Below, one piece after another: positions 57,487-64,000 of a stretch of 64,000 nt of DNA. Source of the stretch: CBDDLJ01 sp965230635. Lineage in GTDB: Bacteria > Pseudomonadota > Gammaproteobacteria > UBA1113. A program made the translations under genes and the position numbers. The notes below the pieces were generated by a model. The model made no database searches. It was not told the origin of the DNA and saw only the letters and a program-made list of their open reading frames with translations. The stretch is from assembly GCA_965230635.1 (NCBI GenBank), contig CBDDLJ010000019.1, positions 102,674-166,673 of the forward strand, written 5' to 3'. Position 1 is the first letter of the stretch, and every line of letters starts with the position of its first letter.

Positions 57487-58515
57487 TTGACTAGCATTAG
57501 CATATCAGTAGATGCTATGGGCGGTGACCATGGCCCGTCTGTTACTGTGCCTGCATCTATTAAAGTATTAGAAGAAAATCCTGAATTAACATTGCTGTTA
57601 GTTGGCCAGTCAGAGGTGCTGAATAATGTCTTGAAACAGTATCGATATGATCCCAATAGACTCATCGTCCAGCCTGCGTCGCAGGTTGTTGGTATGGATG
57701 AATTACCATCAATGGCATTGCGAGGTAAAAAAGATTCATCGATGCGTGTTGCTATTGATTTGGTTAAGTCAAAAAAAGCAGTTGCTTGTGTTAGTGCAGG
57801 GAATACGGGTGCTTTGATGGCAACAGCGCGTTTTGTTTTAAAAACATTGCCCGGCGTTAAACGACCTGCAATTACAACATTGCTGCCTAGCGACAAAGTG
57901 GATTGCCATGTGCGTATTTTAGATTTAGGTGCCAATATTGACTCTAGTGCAGAATTGTTATTTCAATTTGCTGTTATGGGCTCAGTGATGGCAGAAGCAA
58001 TAGATAATATCGACAGGCCGCGAGTTAGTTTATTAAATATTGGTGAAGAAGATATCAAAGGTAATGAACAGGTTAAAAAAACAGCGCTCATGTTGCAAGC
58101 AAGCACGCATATTAATTTTGTTGGTTACATTGAAGGAAATCGTGTATTTTCTACTGACACCGATGTGGTTGTTTGTGATGGCTTTGTGGGTAATATTGGA
58201 TTAAAGTGTAGTGAAGGACTTGCAAATTTAATTATTGAGTCAATGCTAAAAGCGTTTCGGCGTAATCTGTTTTCTAAACTGGTTGGCTTATTAGCATTGC
58301 CAATATTAAAAAAAATCAAAAAACGAATTGATCCGGAAGATTATAATGGTGCTAGTTTGGTTGGTTTGCAAGGTATCGTTATCAAAAGTCATGGACGTGC
58401 TAATGAGAAAGCATTTTCGGCGGCAATTAGACAAGCCGTACGTCAAGCTAAGCAAAATATTCCTCAAAGATTGCATGAACGTGTGCAAAAGATATTGGAA
58501 GATCAAACAAAATGA
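57487..58515 (+). CDS. plsX: Phosphate acyltransferase
   Basis: A 342-residue PlsX, converting acyl-ACP to acyl-phosphate, the donor for PlsY in phosphatidic acid synthesis. ISVDAMGGDHGP at the start, SAGNTGALMATARF and NIGEEDIKGNE are typical, with DGFVGNIGLKCSEG later. The start codon is TTG at 57487, chosen because the family begins directly before VDAMGG and no ATG lies nearby; GAAGAAGAA in the end of rpmF may serve as ribosome binding site. The stop overlaps the fabH start (ATGA). Confidence 0.95.
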   Translation: MTSISISVDAMGGDHGPSVTVPASIKVLEENPELTLLLVGQSEVLNNVLKQYRYDPNRLIVQPASQVVGMDELPSMALRGKKDSSMRVAIDLVKSKKAVACVSAGNTGALMATARFVLKTLPGVKRPAITTLLPSDKVDCHVRILDLGANIDSSAELLFQFAVMGSVMAEAIDNIDRPRVSLLNIGEEDIKGNEQVKKTALMLQASTHINFVGYIEGNRVFSTDTDVVVCDGFVGNIGLKCSEGLANLIIESMLKAFRRNLFSKLVGLLALPILKKIKKRIDPEDYNGASLVGLQGIVIKSHGRANEKAFSAAIRQAVRQAKQNIPQRLHERVQKILEDQTK

Positions 58516-59471
58516 ATTATGCAAGGGTTATTTCAACAGGTAGTTATTTGCCGGAAAAGATTTTGACAAATCATGACATAGCAGAAATGGTCGATACGTC
58601 TCATGAATGGATTGTTGAACGCAGTGGTATTCATTCTAGGCATATTATTGGTGAAAGAGAAACTGCATCAACCATGGCTTATAACGCCAGTTTGGATGCA
58701 ATAAAAAATGCCGGTATCTCAGCAAAAGAAATTGATTTGATTATTGTTGCAACAGTGACGGCTGAGCAAATCATTCCCAATGTGGCTTGCTTATTACAAA
58801 GCCAATTGGGCTTACCAGGTATTCCTGCGTTTGATCTGTCTGCAGCTTGCGCAGGATTTATTTATGCATTGAGTACTGCGGAGCAATATATTCGAAGCGG
58901 TGCTGCAAAAACAGTGTTAATTGTTGGCTCGGAAGCGATGTCAATGATTACTGATTGGACAGATAGAAAAACGTGTATTTTATTTGGAGATGGTGCTGGT
59001 GCGATAATATTACGGGCAGATCAAAAGCCAGGAGTTTTATCTTCTCATATACATGCTGATGGCGGTTATAGAGACTTAATGTATTTGAAAAATGGCTTGC
59101 CTGGACTAAAAACTAATATGCCACCGTATGTTTATATGGAAGGGAAGGAAGTGTTTAAGTTTGCCGTCAATACATTAGGTAGTATTGTTGAAGAAACATT
59201 AAGTGCAAATTGTATTGAGCCAGATGCGATTGATTGGTTAGTGCCTCACCAAGCGAATTTGCGGATTATCTCTGCTGTTGCAAAGAAATTATCGTTGCCT
59301 ATGGAAAAAGTGATTGTGACCATTGAGCATCATGGTAACACTTCTGCTGCATCAATTCCTCTGGCGCTAGATCAAGGTATTAAAGATGGACGTATTAAAG
59401 CAGGGCATAATATTATTATAGAAGCGATCGGTGGTGGTTTTGCATGGGGATCAGCGTTGATCAGAATGTGA
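58512..59471 (+). CDS. fabH: 3-oxoacyl-ACP synthase III
   Basis: A 319-residue KAS III that starts fatty acid synthesis by condensing acetyl-CoA with malonyl-ACP. The catalytic triad is Cys113 (SAACAGFIYAL), His246 (VPHQAN) and Asn276 (HHGNTSAAS). It overlaps plsX by four bases and is followed by fabD after 12 bases. Confidence 0.97.
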   Translation: MNYARVISTGSYLPEKILTNHDIAEMVDTSHEWIVERSGIHSRHIIGERETASTMAYNASLDAIKNAGISAKEIDLIIVATVTAEQIIPNVACLLQSQLGLPGIPAFDLSAACAGFIYALSTAEQYIRSGAAKTVLIVGSEAMSMITDWTDRKTCILFGDGAGAIILRADQKPGVLSSHIHADGGYRDLMYLKNGLPGLKTNMPPYVYMEGKEVFKFAVNTLGSIVEETLSANCIEPDAIDWLVPHQANLRIISAVAKKLSLPMEKVIVTIEHHGNTSAASIPLALDQGIKDGRIKAGHNIIIEAIGGGFAWGSALIRM

Positions 59472-59483
59472 GAAGGAATAGAA

Positions 59484-60413
59484 ATGAATAAAACAGCTTT
59501 TGTATTTCCTGGACAAGGTTCCCAATCAGTTGGGATGATGTCATCTTATTTAAAAAAATATCCTGAAATAGAAGAAATCTTTCAACAAGCATCATCATTG
59601 TTAGGATATGATTTATTACAATTGATTTCAGATGGGCCCATAGAACAGTTAAATCAAACAGAGTATACGCAGCCAGCTTTATTGGTTGCAGAATATGTGA
59701 TTTGGTTGATTCATCAAAAAGTATCTAACAATATTCCAATATGCTTAGCAGGACATAGTTTAGGTGAATATAGTGCATTACTTTGTGCCGGCACCCTGGA
59801 TTTTGATTCTGCTGTTAAATTAGTTGCCGAACGTGGTCGATTGATGCAGCATGCAGTACCTGCTGGTCAGGGCTCAATGGCTGCCATCATAGGCTTATCT
59901 GATCAAGATGTTGAAAAAGTTTGTTTGCAAGCAGCGGAGAATCAAGTTGTTGCGCCAGCAAATTTTAATTGTCCAGGGCAAATTGTTATAGCAGGGCATA
60001 GTGATGCGGTGTTACGAGCAATGGAGCATGCTAAATTGCAAGGAGCAAAGTTAGTAAAGCAGTTGCCTGTGAGCATACCATCACATTGTTCTTTATTAAA
60101 AGATGCCGCACAGGAATTTGCACAAGTGTTAGCATCGGTACCATTTCAAGCGCCACGAATTGCGGTTATACAAAATGTTGACGTGGAAGTTCATCAACAT
60201 CCAGATGATATTCGTGCGTGTTTAGCGAAGCAGTTATGGTCGCCAGTTCGCTGGGTTGAGACTGTACAACGTATCGTAGCGGAAGGTGTGGAAAATATCT
60301 TAGAGTGCGGTCCTGGAAAAGTATTAACAGGATTGAATAAGCGCATAGAAAAAAATATTGTCTGTTTCTCTTTGCAAGATGCAGAAATCGAGAATGTATT
60401 GTTAGGAGTATGA
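59484..60413 (+). CDS. fabD: Malonyl-CoA:ACP transacylase
   Basis: A 309-residue enzyme moving malonyl from CoA to ACP. FPGQGSQSVGM at the start, the nucleophile Ser92 in AGHSLGEYSAL, and SIPSHCSLL with the catalytic His are all present. GGGLxxR-type and QNVD segments also fit. The fabG ATG starts one base after its stop, so translation is probably coupled. Confidence 0.97.
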   Translation: MNKTAFVFPGQGSQSVGMMSSYLKKYPEIEEIFQQASSLLGYDLLQLISDGPIEQLNQTEYTQPALLVAEYVIWLIHQKVSNNIPICLAGHSLGEYSALLCAGTLDFDSAVKLVAERGRLMQHAVPAGQGSMAAIIGLSDQDVEKVCLQAAENQVVAPANFNCPGQIVIAGHSDAVLRAMEHAKLQGAKLVKQLPVSIPSHCSLLKDAAQEFAQVLASVPFQAPRIAVIQNVDVEVHQHPDDIRACLAKQLWSPVRWVETVQRIVAEGVENILECGPGKVLTGLNKRIEKNIVCFSLQDAEIENVLLGV

Positions 60414-60414
60414 T

Positions 60415-61164
60415 ATGCAGTGGCAGTTAGATGATAAGGTTGCATTAGTCACAGGTGCCAGTCGTGGTATTGGCCAAGCAATAGCGTTAGCGTTGGGTCA
60501 AGCAGGTGCTATTGTAGTCGGTACAGCAACAACTGAGCAAGGAGCAGCCAATATCAGTCATTTTTTGCAAGAACATAACATTCAAGGCACTGGATTAGTG
60601 TTGAATATCACGCAAATTGAGAGTATAGAATCCGTTGTGGATGAAATAAAAACGACTTATCGCAGTCCTGATATTTTGGTTAATAATGCCGCTATTACGG
60701 AAGATAATATATTGCTTCGTATGAAAGAAGAGCAATGGCAACAAGTGATTGATACGAATTTGACATCTATATTTCGGATGAGTAAAGCATGTTTACGCGG
60801 CATGGTTAAAGCGCGTTGGGGGCGTATTATCAACGTCAGTTCCGTCTCTGGGTTTTCTGGTAATTTGGGACAAAGTAATTATGCTGCAGCAAAAGCTGGT
60901 TTAGTTGGATTTAGTAAATCATTGGCGATTGAAGTGGCAACTCGTAATATTACGGTTAATGTTGTTGCCCCTGGTTTTATTCAAACAGATATGACAAAAG
61001 CGATAGCGAAAGAGCATGCTGAACACATGTTAAAAATGATTCCAATGCAGCGTATGGGAGAGCCTAAGGAAGTTGCAAGTGCTGTAGCTTATCTGGCATC
61101 ACCAGCAGCATCCTATATCACCGGTGCAACGTTGCACGCCAATGGTGGTATGTATATGGATTAA
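60415..61164 (+). CDS. fabG: 3-oxoacyl-ACP reductase
   Basis: A 249-residue short-chain dehydrogenase reducing beta-ketoacyl-ACP with NADPH. TGASRGIGQAIA binds the cofactor. NNAAIT follows, with SSVSGFSGNLGQSNYAAAKAG carrying the catalytic Tyr156 and Lys160. VAPGFIQTDMT and ITGATLHANGGMYM complete the family pattern. About 170 bases separate it from acpP, which probably has its own promoter there. Confidence 0.97.
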   Translation: MQWQLDDKVALVTGASRGIGQAIALALGQAGAIVVGTATTEQGAANISHFLQEHNIQGTGLVLNITQIESIESVVDEIKTTYRSPDILVNNAAITEDNILLRMKEEQWQQVIDTNLTSIFRMSKACLRGMVKARWGRIINVSSVSGFSGNLGQSNYAAAKAGLVGFSKSLAIEVATRNITVNVVAPGFIQTDMTKAIAKEHAEHMLKMIPMQRMGEPKEVASAVAYLASPAASYITGATLHANGGMYMD

Positions 61165-61237
61165 GCGATAAAATGTTATTTTGTTAAATATAACAACAAA
61201 TTGTATAAAAAAAATTCACAAATAGTGAAAATTTAGG

Positions 61238-61265
61238 TTGGCAAAATTGAAAAGATCGATAAAAT
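61238..61265 (+). promoter_or_regulatory. Candidate sigma-70 promoter of acpP
   Basis: TTGGCA (61238-61243) and TAAAAT (61260-61265) with a 16-base spacer. A separate acpP promoter would fit the much higher amount of ACP that cells need compared with other Fab proteins. Confidence 0.5.
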
Positions 61266-61270
61266 AGCAT

Positions 61271-61297
61271 TTGTTAACAAATTAGTTGTTAGCAAAT
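61271..61297 (+). promoter_or_regulatory. Tandem operator-like repeat at the acpP transcription start region
   Basis: TTGTTAACAAAT (61271-61282) is repeated as TTGTTAGCAAAT (61286-61297), 15 bases apart. The first copy is within a 12-base palindrome TTTGTTAACAAA. Position just after the candidate -10 suits a repressor site. The protein is unknown. Confidence 0.4.
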
Positions 61298-61332
61298 CGA
61301 GTGAATTTTGAATGTTAGAGGATGGAAATCGC

Positions 61333-61575
61333 ATGAGTAGTATAGAAGAACGTGTCAAGAAAATTATTGTTGAGCAATTAGGCGTTGATGAAAAAGCTGT
61401 TGAGATGAATGCATCTATCGTTGATGACTTGGGTGCTGATTCACTTGATACGGTAGAATTAGTCATGGCATTTGAAGAAGAATTTGATGCTGAAATTCCT
61501 GATGAAGATGCTGAAAAGTTAATCACTGTATCGGATGCAGTTAATTATATTAATAACCATATCGAAGAAAAATAG
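61333..61575 (+). CDS. acpP: Acyl carrier protein
   Basis: An 80-residue ACP. The phosphopantetheine attachment site is Ser37 in DDLGADSLDTVELVMAFEEEF, nearly the same as in E. coli. The ATG at 61333 gives MSSIEERVKKII, matching the family start; an in-frame ATG at 61312 would add seven residues with no support. fabF follows after 26 bases. Confidence 0.97.
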   Translation: MSSIEERVKKIIVEQLGVDEKAVEMNASIVDDLGADSLDTVELVMAFEEEFDAEIPDEDAEKLITVSDAVNYINNHIEEK

Positions 61576-61601
61576 TGAGCTAATAAGTAGAGGGTTCTAT
61601 T

Positions 61602-62840
61602 GTGACTAAAAGAAGGGTTGTTGTCACTGGTTTGGGAATGCTTACACCACTAGGATTGACGGTTGAGAAAACCTGGTCTGCTGTTAAGGAAGGCAAAAGT
61701 GGTGTTGGGCTTATTCAACGATTTGATGTTTCAGATTATCCCTCTCGAATTGGTGGTGAAGTACAAAATTTTGATCCTTCGTCTTATTTTTCGGATAAAG
61801 AAATTCGAAAAGTCGATGTTTTTTTGCAATACGGTATTAGTGCTGCTTTTCAAGCAATTGATGATGCAGGGTTGGAAATTACCGAAGAAAATGCAAAACG
61901 CATAGGCGTTGCTATTGGTTCTGGCATTGGCGGCTTGCCGATGATTGAAAAAAACTACGATACATTGCTAAAAAAAGGACCGCGAAGAATTTCACCTTTT
62001 TTTATTCCTGGCACGATTATCAATATGGCTGCAGGTTATTTAAGCATTATGAAAGGTATTCGTGGGCCTAGTGTTTCTGTCGTCTCTGCATGTACTACCG
62101 GCAGTCATAATATTGGCGAAGCGGCACGTATGATCAGTTATGGTGATGCAGATGTCATGATAGCTGGAGGAGCAGAAATGGCGACAAGCCCGCTAGGCTT
62201 AGGTGGCTTTTCTGCAATGCGAGCACTATCAACTCGGAATGATGAACCGGAAAAAGCCAGTCGACCGTGGGATAAAGATAGAGATGGCTTTGTTTTAGCC
62301 GATGGAGCCGGTATTTTAGTGTTAGAAGATTATGAACATGCAAAACAACGTGGCGCTTATATTTATGCTGAATTAAAAGGCTATGGAATGAGCAGTGACG
62401 CTTCGCATATTACCTCGCCACGGCCTGATGGGGATGGTGGTTGCAGTTGCATAATTAATGCGTTAAATGATGCAAAATTAAATACAGATGAGATAGACTA
62501 TATTAATGCGCATGCGACATCAACACCGGTGGGTGATAATATAGAAATCGTAGGTATAAAGAAAGCGTTTGGAAACTATGCCTATAAAGTTCCAACTAGC
62601 TCAACTAAGTCAATGACAGGTCATTTACTCGGTGCGGCAGGCTCAGTAGAAGCTATTTTTTCCATTTTAGCTATTCGTGATAATGTTTTGCCCACAACTA
62701 TTAATTTAGATAATCCCAGCGATGAATGTGATATTAATTTAATTGCAGGTGGTACACAGGAGAGCAACGTTAATGCTTCAATGACAAATTCATTTGGATT
62801 TGGTGGTACCAACGCATGCCTTATATTTACCCGTATTTAA
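61602..62840 (+). CDS. fabF: 3-oxoacyl-ACP synthase II
   Basis: A 412-residue KAS II that elongates fatty acids and shifts chain length and unsaturation. The triad is Cys164 (VSACTTGSHN), His304 (NAHATSTPVGD) and His341 (MTGHLLGAAGS). The C-terminal NSFGFGGTNACLIF is standard. The start codon is GTG at 61602 after AGAGGG; TKRRVVVTGLGMLTP fits the family N-terminus. mltG follows after about 55 bases. Confidence 0.97.
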   Translation: MTKRRVVVTGLGMLTPLGLTVEKTWSAVKEGKSGVGLIQRFDVSDYPSRIGGEVQNFDPSSYFSDKEIRKVDVFLQYGISAAFQAIDDAGLEITEENAKRIGVAIGSGIGGLPMIEKNYDTLLKKGPRRISPFFIPGTIINMAAGYLSIMKGIRGPSVSVVSACTTGSHNIGEAARMISYGDADVMIAGGAEMATSPLGLGGFSAMRALSTRNDEPEKASRPWDKDRDGFVLADGAGILVLEDYEHAKQRGAYIYAELKGYGMSSDASHITSPRPDGDGGCSCIINALNDAKLNTDEIDYINAHATSTPVGDNIEIVGIKKAFGNYAYKVPTSSTKSMTGHLLGAAGSVEAIFSILAIRDNVLPTTINLDNPSDECDINLIAGGTQESNVNASMTNSFGFGGTNACLIFTRI

Positions 62841-62895
62841 GTTATTCATCTCAATATATCGTTTACGATATTCCAACGATATGTGACTAGCTGCT

Positions 62896-63930
62896 ATGAA
62901 AAAATCATTATTTATATTGTTTACTTCTATCAGTGTGTTGGCAGTGAGCTTGCTAACAGCATTGATCATTGACTTATTCTATTATGCTCATGTCCCTTTA
63001 ACAATTGAGCAAGATATTCAAGTCGAATTGTCACCAGGCTCTTCGTTAAAACAGTTTGCTCATCAACTAGCCATGAAAAATATTATAAAACAAGAGGATA
63101 AGAAAAAATTTGTAACACTGGGCTGGATTAGAGGAGATGCAAAACATTTGCAGTCCGGGGTATATTTGTTTCACCCAGGGACTACCGCCCACAAACTATT
63201 AAGAAAAATACGTCATGGCAAAACAATTCGTTATAAAATCACTTTTCCTGAGGGCTGGCGTTTTAGTGAAATGAAAAAGCGATTAGCGGCAACGGATAGT
63301 TTGAAACAGACAGTAAGCCAACTTTCCAATGAAGCGATACTATCCAATTTAACCATAGATGAAAAATCTTTAGAGGGAATATTTTATCCTGACACTTATT
63401 TCTATCGTAAAGGCACGGAAGATAAAGATATCTTGCTGAGTGCTTATAAAAAAATGAAAATAATATTATATGAAGAGTGGGATAATCGTGCCGATAACAG
63501 TATTTATAGAACCCCTTATCAAGCGTTAATTAGTGCATCTATCATTGAAAAAGAAACAAAATATGATGAAGAGCGCTTTTATATCGCTGGAGTTATCGTT
63601 AATCGCTTGAAAAAAGATATGTTATTACAAATTGATCCTACGGTTATTTATGCCATGGGAGATAGATTTCAAGGTAAATTACGATATGTAGACTTAACAA
63701 TAGACTCACCCTATAATACCTATTTGTATAAAGGATTACCGCCAACACCAATAGGCATGCCAAGTCAACAATCGATTCATGCCGCGCTGCATCCCTCAGC
63801 TGAACAATATTTATATTATGTTGCTCAAAAGGATGCTAAGCATTTGTTTTCAAAAACATATGCACAGCACTTATTAAATATTCAATACGTTAAACAGCAA
63901 GAACAGGCTGAGGAAAATGATGACAGCTAG
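62896..63930 (+). CDS. mltG: Endolytic murein transglycosylase
   Basis: A 344-residue inner-membrane lytic transglycosylase that cuts nascent glycan strands. An N-terminal membrane anchor (about 5-30) is followed by a LysM-like part and the YceG domain. The catalytic Glu is residue 218 in SASIIEKETKYDEE, the same number as in E. coli. LLQIDPTVIYAMGD, YNTYLYKGLPPTPI and EYLYYVA-like segments follow. The tmk frame begins inside its last codons, as in the usual mltG-tmk pair. Confidence 0.94.
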   Translation: MKKSLFILFTSISVLAVSLLTALIIDLFYYAHVPLTIEQDIQVELSPGSSLKQFAHQLAMKNIIKQEDKKKFVTLGWIRGDAKHLQSGVYLFHPGTTAHKLLRKIRHGKTIRYKITFPEGWRFSEMKKRLAATDSLKQTVSQLSNEAILSNLTIDEKSLEGIFYPDTYFYRKGTEDKDILLSAYKKMKIILYEEWDNRADNSIYRTPYQALISASIIEKETKYDEERFYIAGVIVNRLKKDMLLQIDPTVIYAMGDRFQGKLRYVDLTIDSPYNTYLYKGLPPTPIGMPSQQSIHAALHPSAEQYLYYVAQKDAKHLFSKTYAQHLLNIQYVKQQEQAEENDDS

Positions 63931-64000
63931 AAGTAATTATTTTATCACAGTCGAAGGAATAGAGGGTGTAGGGAAAACTACCGTTATTAAGAGTATAGAA
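63920..64000 (+). CDS. tmk: Thymidylate kinase, N-terminal part (3' end outside window)
   Basis: The first 27 codons are visible. FITVEGIEGVGKTTVIKSIE is the P-loop start of dTMP kinase, which makes dTDP. The ATG at 63920 follows AGGA by 5 bases; an ATG three bases earlier is possible. It overlaps the end of mltG by 11 bases, suggesting coupled translation. Confidence 0.88.
   Translation, partial: MTARSNYFITVEGIEGVGKTTVIKSIE

Overview
The window is a bacterial chromosome segment, most likely from a host-associated gammaproteobacterium of the Legionellales/Coxiellales type. The reasons are the gene content and order: guaB-guaA, divergent rne/rluC, the rpmF-plsX-fabHDG-acpP-fabF-mltG-tmk run, ppsR, lpxL and a full-length purL. 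Further pointers are the AT-rich coding sequence and the presence of eukaryote-like proteins (ankyrin, NACHT, U-box-like). No rRNA, tRNA or CRISPR array was seen. The species assignment is inference.

Layout. 1-2.1 kb: tail of a ZIP metal transporter, a CpdA-type phosphodiesterase and a LuxR-type regulator. 2.2-5.9 kb: a mobile-element graveyard with remnants of five transposase families (IS982, IS630, IS4/Tn5-like, IS30, ISAs1) around an intact-looking AbiEi/AbiEii toxin-antitoxin pair. 6-9.5 kb: guaB, guaA and tadA, closed by a long palindromic element. 9.7-18 kb: a lone receiver protein, a membrane-anchored coiled-coil protein, a GH25 muramidase, a CinA-like protein, a small unknown, purL and a CDP-alcohol phosphatidyltransferase.

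18.1-33.7 kb: the most unusual region. A unit of about 7.5 kb is duplicated in tandem. Each copy encodes a giant protein with a helical N-terminal region, ankyrin repeats, a NACHT NTPase and an array of 35-residue HEAT-like repeats (21 in copy 1, 19 in copy 2). Copy 1 is broken by one base inside Walker A. Copy 2 is broken by one base at an A-AAA-AAG slippery heptamer that is followed directly by TAG and a small hairpin. ISAs1 transposase tails lie on both sides of the pair, and the G+C content looks higher than in the neighbours.

33.9-40.2 kb: envelope and housekeeping genes (WecA/WbpL-like transferase, GT-C-like membrane protein, DUF3025, proC, lpxL, ppsR). 40.3-44.2 kb: a 1309-residue multi-membrane-segment protein with no recognised family. 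44.5-51.3 kb: etfB-etfA-ald, rne and rluC. A second copy of the palindromic element family follows rluC. 51.5-56.9 kb: two tandem paralogues of about 900 residues, each with a U-box-like segment, which look like host-directed effectors. 57.3-64 kb: the fatty-acid/phospholipid cluster, mltG and the start of tmk.

The core genes supply GMP and purines (guaBA, purL), membrane lipid (plsX, fab genes, lpxL) and RNA processing (rne, rluC, tadA). The accessory genes (AbiE, NACHT pair, U-box-like pair, the 1309-residue protein) fit conflict with phage, other elements or a eukaryotic host. That role is inference from domain content.
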